From positions 1-64,000 of the forward strand of contig JAEWYE010000009.1 of assembly GCA_023458755.1 (NCBI GenBank): a stretch of DNA of 64,000 nucleotides. Direction: 5' to 3'. Shown here piece after piece: positions 1 through 8,784 of the stretch. Position 1 is the first letter of the stretch. Each line of letters opens with the position of its first letter. The stretch comes from Bacillota bacterium (lineage in GTDB: Bacteria > Bacillota > Clostridia > Oscillospirales > Acutalibacteraceae). The position numbers were made by a program, and so were the translations under genes. The notes under the pieces are model-generated. The model saw only the letters and a list, made by a program, of their open reading frames with translations. It was not told where the DNA came from and searched no databases.

Positions 1-114
1 CAATTAAAAACCTATATCCATAAATACAATGCTTTTCCTATGCGCCCTCTCAAGTGGCAGTCACCTAAACAGGTGCTTCATGATTTCTTTACTCTTGGTG
101 TAACATATCATTGA
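1..114 (+). pseudogene. Transposase/integrase C-terminal fragment, cut by the window edge
   Basis: Frame 1 is open from the first base to a TGA at 112-114 and encodes 37 residues. They contain YIHKYNAFPMRPLKW followed by SPKQVL, which resembles the end of an integrase-core (DDE) transposase, where a Tyr-Asn pair is followed by an R-P-L-x-W-x-S-P segment. The family (IS481-like or similar) is a guess because the catalytic part lies outside the window. Whether the gene is intact to the left cannot be seen. Confidence 0.45.
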
Positions 115-180
115 CAAACCTACAAAAATTTCATCATTCCTTCATTATTATTTAATCCGCGGATAATTCAATACAAATGA

Positions 181-253
181 TTTATCATATTTCGATTTAT
201 TTCGTGAAACATTATCACAAAAATCGGTTTATATGATAAATTGCACGTATAAT
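181..253 (+). promoter_or_regulatory. Inverted repeat and -10 element upstream of the XRE regulator
   Basis: TTTATCATAT at 181-190 is repeated in inverted form as ATATGATAAA at 231-240, and CGATTT/AAATCG extend both arms (181-198 and 221-240). A perfect TATAAT follows at 248-253. The -35 region would fall inside the right arm, so this is a plausible autoregulatory operator for the XRE protein starting at 321. It could also be a relic of a mobile-element end. Confidence 0.4.
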
Positions 254-320
254 AAGATAGATTGTATTTTTATGTTATTTGCTGCTTCATAGGGCATCTA
301 AAACTAAGTGGGGTGAGTGT

Positions 321-755
321 TTGACAAATAACTACCTGGGCAGGAATTTGCGCGAATTGCGCGAAAAATGCGGATATACCCAGCAGCAAATCGCAAAAGT
401 GCTGAATATTGACCGTTCAACTTACTCCTACTATGAAACCGGCAAGACCTCTCCCGACATTCCATCTTTAATTGTGCTTGCAAATGTCTATTCCGTCAGC
501 ATAGAAGACCTGCTTGGGCAAGACCCGCAAGCGCCACAGGCTTTAAATGATTCCGGCAGTCCGCAAGCTGCTATTGTCAGCAATAAAGCGGATAAGAATA
601 TTATGCAGAATGACAGTCATATTTATGATTTAACCAAAGAGGAAAAGCAGATTATTTGCTACTACCGTGCGGCAAAGCCGGAGGTTCGCCAGGTAATTAT
701 GGATTACATTAGTGCGAACAACAATACTGCGAACAAAAGCAATAAAAAACAATAG
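321..755 (+). CDS. XRE-family helix-turn-helix transcriptional regulator
   Basis: A 144-residue cytoplasmic DNA-binding protein. Residues about 6-60 form a Cro/CI-type helix-turn-helix (LRELREKCGYTQQQIAKVL, then STYSYYETGKTSPD). The C-terminal half is a low-complexity linker followed by a short charged helix. I chose the TTG at 321 over the ATG at 279 because GGGGTGAG lies a few bases upstream and the HTH then starts at the usual distance from the N-terminus. It stands alone, ending in a strong terminator. The target is unknown; the inverted repeat upstream suggests autoregulation. Confidence 0.85.
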   Translation: MTNNYLGRNLRELREKCGYTQQQIAKVLNIDRSTYSYYETGKTSPDIPSLIVLANVYSVSIEDLLGQDPQAPQALNDSGSPQAAIVSNKADKNIMQNDSHIYDLTKEEKQIICYYRAAKPEVRQVIMDYISANNNTANKSNKKQ

Positions 756-862
756 CGACAAACATAGCATTTTATTTTGCTGTTTTGATTCTTTCGAGTT
801 GAAAGGCAGCCGCCCTTGTGCTAAAATATAGATTGGCAATAAGCTTGCTTTTAATGATAAGT

Positions 863-909
863 CAAAGCAAGATTCTGTAAAAAGGAATCGTTTGCTTTGG
901 CTTTTTTTA
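863..909 (+). terminator. Intrinsic terminator after the XRE gene
   Basis: CAAAGCAA-GATTC at 863-875 pairs with GAATC-gt-TTGCTTTG at 885-899 and is followed by a T-rich run at 902-909. The upstream ATG at 892 lies inside this hairpin, so it cannot be the start of the next gene. Confidence 0.9.
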
Positions 910-942
910 TTCGTAATACACGATTTACAAAGGAGGATTTTC

Positions 943-2382
943 ATGTACGATATTGCAGTGATTGGATGCGGCATTGTCGGCGCCGCCGCGGCGCGTGAGT
1001 TTTCCAAATATCAGGTTTCAGTAGGTATATTTGAAAAAGAAAACGACGTTGCCGACGGTACCACCAAAGCAAACAGCGCCATCATCCATTCCGGCTATGA
1101 TCCTCTGCCCGGAACCTTAATGGCCAAACTGAACGTGCGCGGTGCGGCATTAACCGAAGAACTTGCAAAGGAGTTGGAGGTAGCCTACAGCCAAATTGGC
1201 TCGCTGACCCTTGCATTTACGGAAGAAGATAAAAAAACGATCCAAACGCTCTATGAACGCGGTATCGCGAATCACGTGCCCGGCATTCGCATTGTAAGTG
1301 CGGAAGAAGTGCAGCGCATGGAGCCAAACCTGAATAAAGAGGTAAAATGCGCGCTTTACGCACCCAGTGCGGGAATTCTGATGCCGTGGCGGTTTGCGCT
1401 TGCACTGGCGGAATCCGCCGTAATAAATGGTGCTGAGCTGCATTTAAGCTGTGTGGTAACCGGAATCGACAAGGCCTCAAACGGTTTTGTTCTGCACACC
1501 GCGAAGGGCGACTTTGAAGCCAAGACCATCATCAATGCCGCCGGAACGCACGCCGATGTCATTCATGATATGGCAGCCCCCCACCGCTTTACCACGTATC
1601 CAAGCCGCGGACAATATTACTTATTGGATAAGAGTGCGGGTGATACCGTTCATCACGTTGTTTTTCAATGCCCGACAAAACTGGGTAAAGGCGTTTTAGT
1701 AAGTCCGACCATTGATGGGAATCTGATTGTAGGCCCGAACGCGGAAGCAATTCACGATGCCGACGACCTAGCAACCACTGCGGAAGGACTGGATTTTGTA
1801 CGGCAAAAAGCGGCACTTTCCGTGCCAAATCTCGCGTTCCGGGACTCCATCCGCAACTTTGCCGGCGTACGGGCCGTAACCGATATCGACGACTTTATTA
1901 TTGAAGAGGCCGCTCCGGGATTTTTTGACGCGGGCGGCATCAAATCGCCGGGACTAACCAGTGCGCCCGCCATCGCGGAATATCTTGTAAATTTGTTACA
2001 GCAGAGTGGCACCAAATTTGTACCGAAAGAAAAGTTCAGAAAGAACCCCAGAAAGATAGAATTTAAAAATCTTTCCGCAGAGGACAAACAGCGTGTAATT
2101 GCGAAAAATCCTCTCTACGGGCGTATCATCTGCCGCTGTGAAACCATAAGCGAAGGGGAAATTGTTGATGCGCTGCATGCCCCCATTCCTCCGTGCACCA
2201 TTGACGGCATAAAGCGCCGGTGCGGAGCCGGTTTGGGCAGATGTCAGGGCGGCTTTTGCAGTCCGCGTGTCCACGAAATCATCGCGCGCGGGCTTGGCAT
2301 CCAAATGGAAGACATTCAGATGGACAAAGAAGGCAGCGTCATTCTTACCGGAGAAACCAAAACCGGAGGTGGAACCAAATGA
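943..2382 (+). CDS. GlpA-like FAD-dependent dehydrogenase with BFD-type iron-sulfur domain
   Basis: A 479-residue flavoprotein of the glycerol-3-phosphate dehydrogenase/DAO family. The FAD-binding GCGIVG is at residues 8-13. After the DAO fold comes a Fer2_BFD-like C-terminal domain with Cys397-x-Cys399, Cys427, Cys434 and Cys439, suited to a [2Fe-2S] cluster. AGGAGG at 931-936 fixes the ATG at 943. The stop overlaps the start of the next gene by 4 bases (ATGA). The GlpA-like/GlpB-like/DUF1667 trio is a recurrent set in anaerobic Firmicutes and probably forms an electron-transferring dehydrogenase complex. Sn-glycerol-3-phosphate is the likely substrate by homology, but no glycerol kinase or facilitator is nearby, so another hydroxy acid is possible. 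Confidence 0.85.
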   Translation: MYDIAVIGCGIVGAAAAREFSKYQVSVGIFEKENDVADGTTKANSAIIHSGYDPLPGTLMAKLNVRGAALTEELAKELEVAYSQIGSLTLAFTEEDKKTIQTLYERGIANHVPGIRIVSAEEVQRMEPNLNKEVKCALYAPSAGILMPWRFALALAESAVINGAELHLSCVVTGIDKASNGFVLHTAKGDFEAKTIINAAGTHADVIHDMAAPHRFTTYPSRGQYYLLDKSAGDTVHHVVFQCPTKLGKGVLVSPTIDGNLIVGPNAEAIHDADDLATTAEGLDFVRQKAALSVPNLAFRDSIRNFAGVRAVTDIDDFIIEEAAPGFFDAGGIKSPGLTSAPAIAEYLVNLLQQSGTKFVPKEKFRKNPRKIEFKNLSAEDKQRVIAKNPLYGRIICRCETISEGEIVDALHAPIPPCTIDGIKRRCGAGLGRCQGGFCSPRVHEIIARGLGIQMEDIQMDKEGSVILTGETKTGGGTK

Positions 2383-3686
2383 ATTACGATGTGATTGTAA
2401 TCGGAGGGGGCCCTGCCGGACTTGCGGCGGCCTGTGAAGCCTATGAAAACGGTGCGGAACACATCCTTATTCTGGAACGTGACAAAGAGTTGGGCGGCAT
2501 TTTAAATCAATGCATTCATAACGGATTCGGTCTGCACTATTTTAAAGAAGAACTGACCGGACCGGAATATGCGGACAAATTTATTACCCTGCTGCGGGAT
2601 ACGCGTGTGGAAGTAAAACTGGAAACCATGGTACTGCACATTGCCGATCATGACGACAAACATTTTCGCGAGGTGCACGCGGTAAATCCTACAGACGGCT
2701 ATTTGGTGCTTACCGCCCATTCGGTGGTACTCGCTATGGGGTGCCGGGAACGCACGCGCGGCGCTATCGCGATTCCTGGCGACCGGCCTTCCGGCATATT
2801 CACCGCGGGAACGGCACAGCGCTATGTAAACATCGAAGGCTATATGGTGGGCAAGCGAATTGTTATTCTAGGCTCCGGTGATATCGGATTGATTATGGCA
2901 CGCCGCATGACGCTGGAGGGCGCGCAAGTACTTGCCTGTGTGGAACTAATGCCGTATTCCGGCGGCCTAAACCGCAACATTGTGCAATGCCTGAAGGATT
3001 TTAATATTCCGCTCTATCTTTCCCATACGGTTACCAATATAAAAGGAAAAGAAAGACTGGAACAGGTGACCGTTGCTCAGGTAGATGAGCATCGCAAGCC
3101 GATTCCCGGTACGGAGATGGTATTTGACTGTGACACGCTCCTGCTTTCCGTCGGATTGATTCCTGAAAATGAGCTGACACGCGAAGCGGGCATTGAAATG
3201 GATAACCGGACAAACGGCGCGGTTGTATATGAAAACATGGAAACCTCCATGCCCGGCGTATTTGCCTGCGGCAATGTGGTTCATGTACACGATTTGGTGG
3301 ACTATGTGACCATGGAAAGTCAGCGGGCGGGCAAAGCCGCTGCCGAATTTGCAAGGAACAGCGGTTCGGCAATATCCGCAAAAATCATTCAAGTAAAAAA
3401 CGGTAACCGGGTAACATACACGGTTCCGCAGAAAATCCGCATGGACAAAGCCGAGAAATTGACCGGGTTGTTTTTTCGCGTAAACAACAACTATAAAAAT
3501 GTAACGGTTACGGTATATGACGGCGAAGCCGCAGGCGGAAAAGTCCTTGCAAAATTTAAGCGGGAGCAGGTCGCACCGGGCGAAATGGAGCACATTTCCG
3601 TACCGAAGGTGCTTCTGGATAAAATGGAAAGCGGCGTAATGACGGTTGCGATTACGGACAATGCGGAGGTGGATAAACAATCATGA
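2379..3686 (+). CDS. GlpB-like pyridine nucleotide-disulfide oxidoreductase
   Basis: A 435-residue FAD/NAD(P)-dependent oxidoreductase. GGGPAG at residues 9-14 binds FAD, and a second Rossmann motif (ILGSGDIGL) lies near residue 165 for the nicotinamide nucleotide. The C-terminal 80 residues form an extra domain typical of the partners of GlpA-like proteins. The ATG overlaps the previous stop and the TGA overlaps the next start, each by 4 bases, so the three products are translationally coupled. It probably shuttles electrons between the GlpA-like subunit and an acceptor. A longer reading frame begins at 2220 but lies inside the upstream gene. Confidence 0.82.
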   Translation: MNYDVIVIGGGPAGLAAACEAYENGAEHILILERDKELGGILNQCIHNGFGLHYFKEELTGPEYADKFITLLRDTRVEVKLETMVLHIADHDDKHFREVHAVNPTDGYLVLTAHSVVLAMGCRERTRGAIAIPGDRPSGIFTAGTAQRYVNIEGYMVGKRIVILGSGDIGLIMARRMTLEGAQVLACVELMPYSGGLNRNIVQCLKDFNIPLYLSHTVTNIKGKERLEQVTVAQVDEHRKPIPGTEMVFDCDTLLLSVGLIPENELTREAGIEMDNRTNGAVVYENMETSMPGVFACGNVVHVHDLVDYVTMESQRAGKAAAEFARNSGSAISAKIIQVKNGNRVTYTVPQKIRMDKAEKLTGLFFRVNNNYKNVTVTVYDGEAAGGKVLAKFKREQVAPGEMEHISVPKVLLDKMESGVMTVAITDNAEVDKQS

Positions 3687-4030
3687 CCGAACTGATTTGT
3701 ATTGTATGCCCCAAGGGGTGCCACCTGCATGTGGATGAGCAGAACGATTACGCGGTAACCGGGAATTCGTGCGAAAAAGGAGCCGCCTACGGCAAAAAGG
3801 AACTGGTAAACCCGACGCGTGTGGTTACTTCAACGGTTCGAATCCATGGCAGCGCCTGCCGCAGGCTCCCGGTAAAAACGGATTCCGACATTCCAAAGGC
3901 TCTGGTTTTCGATGCTGTACGCCTGCTGGATGAGGTAGACATCACCGCTCCTGTCGCAATCGGAGATATTATTCGAAAAGATGTTCTTGGCACTGGCGTT
4001 AACTTTGTGGCAACAAAGAATATAAAATGA
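3683..4030 (+). CDS. DUF1667 small cysteine-rich protein
   Basis: A 115-residue protein of the DUF1667 family, found next to GlpA/GlpB-like flavoproteins. Near the N-terminus C-I-V-C-P-K-G-C gives three Cys, with another in NSCEKGAAYGKKE, so a metal or iron-sulfur centre is likely. It is the last gene of the operon and ends before a strong hairpin. The role as a small redox subunit is inferred from its context. Confidence 0.8.
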   Translation: MTELICIVCPKGCHLHVDEQNDYAVTGNSCEKGAAYGKKELVNPTRVVTSTVRIHGSACRRLPVKTDSDIPKALVFDAVRLLDEVDITAPVAIGDIIRKDVLGTGVNFVATKNIK

Positions 4031-4033
4031 GTA

Positions 4034-4066
4034 AAGGCCGACATCGCGAAATGCGATGCCGGCCTT
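4034..4066. terminator. Bidirectional terminator hairpin between convergent operons
   Basis: AAGGCCG-a-CATCGC pairs with GCGATG-c-CGGCCTT around a 5-base loop. It sits between the DUF1667 stop (4030) and the stop of the minus-strand methyltransferase (4070). T runs are short on both strands. Confidence 0.75.
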
Positions 4067-4069
4067 AAA

Positions 4070-5290
4070 TTACACCACCTGAAAAATGTAGAATTTCAAA
4101 TAGTCGGTTTCGGGAACATTCCACATAATCGGATGGTCGGGTGCCTGTTGGCGGGCTTCAATCTGGCGCAGTGACACCGAAGCATCAAACGCGGCAGAGC
4201 GCAGCATATTGCGGAAAAGCGTATCCGTCATGAAATGCGAGCAGGAACACGTGGCAAGATAACCGCCGTGCGGCAGCAGCTTCATAGCGCGCAGATTGAT
4301 TTCCTTGTAGCCTCTGGTGGCATGCTCCAGAGTTTGGCGAGACTTTGTGAACGCGGGCGGGTCCAGAATAATAAAATCATATTCGCCGGTATGAATCTCC
4401 GGCAGCAAATCAAACACATTGACCGCCTGAAAACTGATGCTGTCCTGCAGCCCGTTGCGCCTTGCGTTTTCGGAAGCCATTTCGATTGCGGACTCCGAAA
4501 TATCCACCGCGTGCACGTGCTGTGCACCGCCTTTGGCCGCGTTGAGCGCAAAAGAACCGGTATGGGTAAAGCAATCCAGTACCTTTTTGCCACGGCTCAG
4601 TCTTGCGACTGCCTGTCGGTTGTACTTTTGATCTAGGAAAAAGCCTGTTTTCTGTCCGTTTTCAAAATCGACGCCGTATTCGATTCCGTTTTCCACAATT
4701 GTGGTCTGCGTGGACTGCGGCACAGTCTGTCCGTCCAGCGCAAAAAATCCCTTACCCTGTTCCATCCCTTCCAACTGACGGATGGCTACATCGTTGCGTT
4801 CGTAGATGGCGTTAATCTGCTGTCCGTCCTCTTTCAGAATTTTATACAAAAGAGGAAACAGCATGGGCTTGATGCGTTCGATTCCCAGCGAAAGCGTTTG
4901 TGTTACCAGAATATCCTGAAAACGGTCTACCGTCAGGCCGGGGAAAAAGTCAGATTCCCCAAAAATCAGCCGGCAGTTGGTGATATCCTCTCCCATTACG
5001 GTTTTGCGGTATTCCCACGCGTGGCGCAGGCGGCGTTCATAAAATGCCTCGTCAAATTTGTCATTCGCGTTGCGTGAAATAAGACGGATGCGGATTTTGG
5101 AATGGTCGTTGATAAAACCCGTACCCAAATATTTTCCTCTTGGGCTTAGAACATCGACCAGATCACCATTTTGATAGCTGCCCTCTGTTTTTACCAGTTC
5201 GGTATCATATATCCACGGGTGCCCCGTTTGAATGCTGTTTTCCGCTTTACGCGTTACACTTACTTTTGCAAAGGCTCTTTCCTGTTTCAT
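4070..5290 (-). CDS. rlmI: Class I SAM-dependent 23S rRNA methyltransferase, RlmI-like
   Basis: A 406-residue protein with an N-terminal PUA-like RNA-binding domain (about residues 1-75) and a C-terminal Rossmann methyltransferase. SAM-binding VLDCFTHTGSFAL is near residue 225, the LDPPAF motif near 300, and the catalytic-type CSCS near 345. This is the architecture of RlmI, which makes 5-methylcytosine in 23S rRNA. Whether the target base is the same here cannot be told. AAAGGAG lies 7 bases before the ATG. It is a single gene that converges on the DUF1667 operon. Confidence 0.82.
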   Translation of the reverse strand: MKQERAFAKVSVTRKAENSIQTGHPWIYDTELVKTEGSYQNGDLVDVLSPRGKYLGTGFINDHSKIRIRLISRNANDKFDEAFYERRLRHAWEYRKTVMGEDITNCRLIFGESDFFPGLTVDRFQDILVTQTLSLGIERIKPMLFPLLYKILKEDGQQINAIYERNDVAIRQLEGMEQGKGFFALDGQTVPQSTQTTIVENGIEYGVDFENGQKTGFFLDQKYNRQAVARLSRGKKVLDCFTHTGSFALNAAKGGAQHVHAVDISESAIEMASENARRNGLQDSISFQAVNVFDLLPEIHTGEYDFIILDPPAFTKSRQTLEHATRGYKEINLRAMKLLPHGGYLATCSCSHFMTDTLFRNMLRSAAFDASVSLRQIEARQQAPDHPIMWNVPETDYLKFYIFQVV

Positions 5291-5426
5291 TGATATTCTC
5301 CTTTAAAAGTTTCGTTCTTATTATATTCAATTTGATTTTGCAATACAAGGGCAAAGCCTGATTTTACTGTCTTCTCATTTCGGGATGTCTGCAATCGTTA
5401 AAGACCAAATTACAATAGAAAACCAC

Positions 5427-5467
5427 AACCCCTATATGTGGATTTTATCATCCGCCATATAGGGGTT
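5427..5467 (-). terminator. Terminator of the double-Cache/CheW gene
   Basis: AACCCCTATATG at 5427-5438 pairs perfectly with CATATAGGGGTT at 5456-5467 (12 bp). On the minus strand it follows the stop at 5498 and is succeeded by a T-rich stretch. Confidence 0.75.
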
Positions 5468-5497
5468 GCCTTCTGTTTTAGTCTCTTTACACTAAGT

Positions 5498-8089
5498 TTA
5501 ATTTTCCTGTGCTTTCTGCCTCTGCTCAAGCAAAGACTTTACTTCGTCGATATCAAGCCGAAACAGTTTTGGATCAAGGCGCTGAAAAAGTGTTTCATGG
5601 TTCAGTACAATCATGATGCGTTTACCGGCATTTTCAAAACAGACAATACCCTTGACAACCGATACGGAACCGTTTATGCCGCTCACCGGGCTGATATCAC
5701 TTTCGTTGATTTCCAGCACATTGTTGAGCGCATCCGCTTCCAGTGCGATTCTGCCCTGCTCAAGCTGCAACAGCAGCAGATGTGGGCTGTCTTTTGCACT
5801 ATTCGGGCGTTCGAACAGCACATGGGTATCCACCACCGGAATACAGGAATTCCGGTAAACAATGGCACCCTTCATAACGCCGGTGCAGCCCGGCAAGTCA
5901 ATAATCTGGCAGGTATCAATCACTTCGGCAACAATGGACTGCTCCAAACCAAAAAGTTGGTCGCCAATCACGAAGGTTGCAATTTTTTTATGGCTTTCTT
6001 TATCGTGCAGGGAAATGTCCATTTGCTCAATAAAGTCATTCTTCGCTTTTGCTTCATTCAGATTATCGTAATCCGCCATTTTTTCAAACACAAAGGCCAG
6101 AACATCATTTTGATAACCGTCGTGGTGCTTATACTCACGGTAGCTGGAAGAACATACACAGCCCACGGAATAGTAACAATTTTGATAAACAAGGATTTCG
6201 GAATGAGACATTCCGTTCTCCACTTCAAAAAAGTTATCCGGCAAATCCAGTTTGCTGCCCACCGTCAGTCGGCTGCTTGTGGAAGAAATAATATTGCCCT
6301 GTCTGTCGGCAAAAACGGCGAAGGTGTCTTCTTTATCCTGTATGTTGTCGTCAAGCATCGTTTTGAACTGAAATTCGCTGTCAAATACAATGCCGATTCC
6401 GCCCACCGTACTGCTGTTGTTTGTATCCGTAATGGACGCACCGTAAACATAGGTATACTTGCTGTCATACAAATCAGTGGATGCAAAAGGAGAAACAAAA
6501 TATTTTTCTTCGTTGCGGTTGCCTAAAATATTGCGAATATAGTCCGCATCCAGCACCTTACCGATATCACGGCTGCGGGTCGGATTCGATACCGCGATAA
6601 TTTTTCCGGTTTTGTCAAACAGGAATAGGTTGGAATAAACGGTATACAGATTGTTGATATAGGATAACACAGCGGTGAGCTGTTCCAAATCTTTCTCGGT
6701 TATTTCCCTTTTAGAGAGAATCTTCTTGAATGTGGAGTCAAGGGCCCACCACCGGCAGTCGTCGGAACGCTCATACAAGTTACGGTCCATAATATCAACA
6801 CAGAGGGAAGCAAGAAAACTGACATCCAGCAAACTGGTGGAAATCAAGGTGGCGAACAGATTTTTATTGGACTTCTTAAAAAGCTGGCTTGTACCGGTTC
6901 CGATTTTGTTAATGGAACTTAAAAGCGGACGCAGCCGCATTTCTTCATCGGTCAGCACTTCATTTTTCGCGATGATTTGCCCATTGTACACAATGCGCCG
7001 CAGGGAACGGTTGATTGTTTGGGTTTTCATCACAATTTCCTGCAGCTTTGTGGAAAACGAATCCGCCTTTTCCATTAGCCCGTTCATGACTTCGGGCGGA
7101 ATGTCGTTGAGTGTTCTTGAGACCTTCTCTTGAAACGCAAGCTGAACGGGAACCATCACGTGCCCTTTCCACCCCAGACCAAAATAGCCCTGATACCCCT
7201 TGGTTTGTACAGTTTTCGCAAAGTATTCCAAACCCCGGTAGTACATTACCGCGCTTTCCGTATTTTCAGCGGATTCCAACGTAATTCCGGTTGGCACATG
7301 ATTTTCGTCACTGCTTGCAAGCACCTGATTGCTTTCGTCCAGAATCATGATGACAGAACCGTCGTAATCGATATCCAGCTTTTTAAAAATGCGCTTCATC
7401 TCATTTCCAAAGCGGAAGCACAGGCAGATGATACCGATGACTTCTTTGGAATCTTCGTCTATAATTTTGCTGGAGAAAATATGGGCTTTCGTTTTGTTCG
7501 CCTGCAAAGCGGAGAAACGATAGGTTTCCGCAAAGCCCTCTTTGGACTGCAGGGTATCCTGCAACAGGGGATCTGCAATCGTTTGACCGACGATTGGACT
7601 GTCTTTATCCAGATTTGCGAGTACGGTAAAATCCGTGTCTAAAATAATGATTTCCTCATACACCGAATATTTAGCCACGTATTCGCCAAGACGTTTTTCA
7701 ATGAGTTCCCGCTGTGCATCGGTTCTTTCCGCGGAGCGGACAAAATTGCAGATATCTTCATCCGTAGCAAGAAAACCGACATCGGCCGTCCTTTCATAAA
7801 GATTGCGCACCAGAATATCGACGGCTGCCTGTGCCTTTGCGATCATTTTCTGTTCCAGCTTATTTCGTGTTTCCGTAATCAGAGTTTGGGTAAGGCTTTG
7901 CTGCAGCGTCTCGAAGCCTTCCTGAATATTCGCCATGCTTGGCAGGATATCCTTTGCTTGGGTCGGGCAGTTGACTTCACAGAGAAGCTTCACATTATCC
8001 CATTGGTCGTTCAAGGCAGAGAAATTCTTGTTAAGTTTTAAAACGTCGGACATATGCGCCAGATAATCCTGCTCTTTGTAAATCTTCAT
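5498..8089 (-). CDS. Large soluble protein with two Cache-like sensor units and a C-terminal CheW domain
   Basis: An 863-residue protein with no signal peptide and no transmembrane segment. The motif NLYERTADVGFLATD at 96-110 recurs as NLYERSDDCRWWALD at 437-451. Each copy precedes a Cache/PAS-like ligand-binding region with strands such as EEIIILDTDF and NLFLFDKTGKIIAVS, so the sensor half is a tandem duplication. Residues about 701-840 form a CheW domain (KKIATFVIGDQLFGLE, then KGAIVYRNSCIPVVD). CheW domains dock onto chemoreceptor tips and CheA, so this looks like a cytoplasmic sensor feeding a chemosensory array without a receptor signalling hairpin of its own. The ligand is unknown. It has its own promoter and an unusual leader hairpin. 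Confidence 0.8.
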   Translation of the reverse strand: MKIYKEQDYLAHMSDVLKLNKNFSALNDQWDNVKLLCEVNCPTQAKDILPSMANIQEGFETLQQSLTQTLITETRNKLEQKMIAKAQAAVDILVRNLYERTADVGFLATDEDICNFVRSAERTDAQRELIEKRLGEYVAKYSVYEEIIILDTDFTVLANLDKDSPIVGQTIADPLLQDTLQSKEGFAETYRFSALQANKTKAHIFSSKIIDEDSKEVIGIICLCFRFGNEMKRIFKKLDIDYDGSVIMILDESNQVLASSDENHVPTGITLESAENTESAVMYYRGLEYFAKTVQTKGYQGYFGLGWKGHVMVPVQLAFQEKVSRTLNDIPPEVMNGLMEKADSFSTKLQEIVMKTQTINRSLRRIVYNGQIIAKNEVLTDEEMRLRPLLSSINKIGTGTSQLFKKSNKNLFATLISTSLLDVSFLASLCVDIMDRNLYERSDDCRWWALDSTFKKILSKREITEKDLEQLTAVLSYINNLYTVYSNLFLFDKTGKIIAVSNPTRSRDIGKVLDADYIRNILGNRNEEKYFVSPFASTDLYDSKYTYVYGASITDTNNSSTVGGIGIVFDSEFQFKTMLDDNIQDKEDTFAVFADRQGNIISSTSSRLTVGSKLDLPDNFFEVENGMSHSEILVYQNCYYSVGCVCSSSYREYKHHDGYQNDVLAFVFEKMADYDNLNEAKAKNDFIEQMDISLHDKESHKKIATFVIGDQLFGLEQSIVAEVIDTCQIIDLPGCTGVMKGAIVYRNSCIPVVDTHVLFERPNSAKDSPHLLLLQLEQGRIALEADALNNVLEINESDISPVSGINGSVSVVKGIVCFENAGKRIMIVLNHETLFQRLDPKLFRLDIDEVKSLLEQRQKAQEN

Positions 8090-8111
8090 TCTTTTTCCCT
8101 ACTTTCTCCAC

Positions 8112-8149
8112 AAAAAAAGGCACTTCAAGACAAAATGTCTTAAAGCGCC
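8112..8149 (-). terminator. Intrinsic terminator inside the leader of the Cache/CheW gene
   Basis: On the minus strand a 14-bp stem (arms 8136-8149 and 8119-8132, 3-base loop, one mismatch) is followed by seven T (8118-8112). It ends only 22 bases before the ATG at 8089 and lies downstream of a good promoter (8170-8198). It may attenuate the downstream gene as well as end the upstream one. Confidence 0.8.
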
Positions 8150-8169
8150 CTTGCTTAATTATTTAAACA

Positions 8170-8198
8170 AGAATAGCACGTTTTGAAAGATTTTACAA
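8170..8198 (-). promoter_or_regulatory. Sigma-A-type promoter for the Cache/CheW gene
   Basis: Minus-strand -35 TTGTAA (8198-8193), 17-bp spacer, -10 TATTCT (8175-8170) with an extended TGC just upstream. The predicted start near 8163 places the terminator-like hairpin within the first 50 bases of the transcript. Confidence 0.65.
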
Positions 8199-8267
8199 GA
8201 TTATTCGAGCAATTTTGTCATTTAATTCTGTCATTTTTATACTCTATCGCTTGCTGTCTATTTTTCG

Positions 8268-8603
8268 TCAAGAAACGACGGTGCCATATACTTCCGTATA
8301 GCGGTGTTCCCGACAGTCCTGCTGTAAATCCTTGTAAAAAGCCAGAACTTCCCGAATCGTTCCCGGCCCATAAGAAATCTCATAATCCGCATATTTTTCT
8401 TTGGACTCGGTCAGCTCAATAATGCCTTTATTCAGCTTTGGGAGCAAAGCAGTAGCCAGGCCGGATTCCGTCTGATTCATAAGGACCCATCCGCTTGATG
8501 CCGTGACTAAATCACGGTATTTCCAACTGATGATATGGTTTTCCCCTAGCGTTACCCATTGCTTTTCCTGTACCTGCATTCGAAGTGAAACGCAATAATT
8601 CAT
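8268..8603 (-). CDS. Hypothetical protein
   Basis: A 111-residue soluble protein that I do not recognise. AGAGGAA lies just upstream of its ATG. The sequence has alternating strand-like and helix-like segments, a WVTLGENHIISWKY stretch near residue 17 and a charged C-terminal helix. There is no signal peptide or membrane segment. It sits upstream of the Cache/CheW gene on the same strand but is separated from it by a promoter and a hairpin. Confidence 0.6.
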   Translation of the reverse strand: MNYCVSLRMQVQEKQWVTLGENHIISWKYRDLVTASSGWVLMNQTESGLATALLPKLNKGIIELTESKEKYADYEISYGPGTIREVLAFYKDLQQDCREHRYTEVYGTVVS

Positions 8604-8784
8604 TCAATGTTCCTCTGTTTCTTTATTCAGTCGTAACTCCAACCCAATCCTTACGTTATTATGTTCCCTGATTGTATTTCTATCAATTTATTCGTAAATA
8701 CAGACAATTTTTTTGGGGTATTTTTCATAGAATTCCCCTTTTTCCAAAGGCAAACACCTGCAGACTTTCCAGAAAAACAACAGG

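Noticed and set aside
892..942. Upstream ATG as start of the GlpA-like gene
   Set aside because: It lies inside the terminator hairpin of the XRE gene; AGGAGG and the FAD motif spacing support the ATG at 943.
2220..2378. Upstream start of the GlpB-like gene
   Set aside because: The extension is out-of-frame translation of the GlpA-like C-terminus; the ATGA overlap at 2379 is the natural start.
5438..6526. 362-codon plus-strand frame opposite the Cache/CheW gene
   Set aside because: It lies antisense to a protein with clear domain motifs, has no ribosome site, and its translation is rich in Cys/His/Phe runs typical of a shadow frame.
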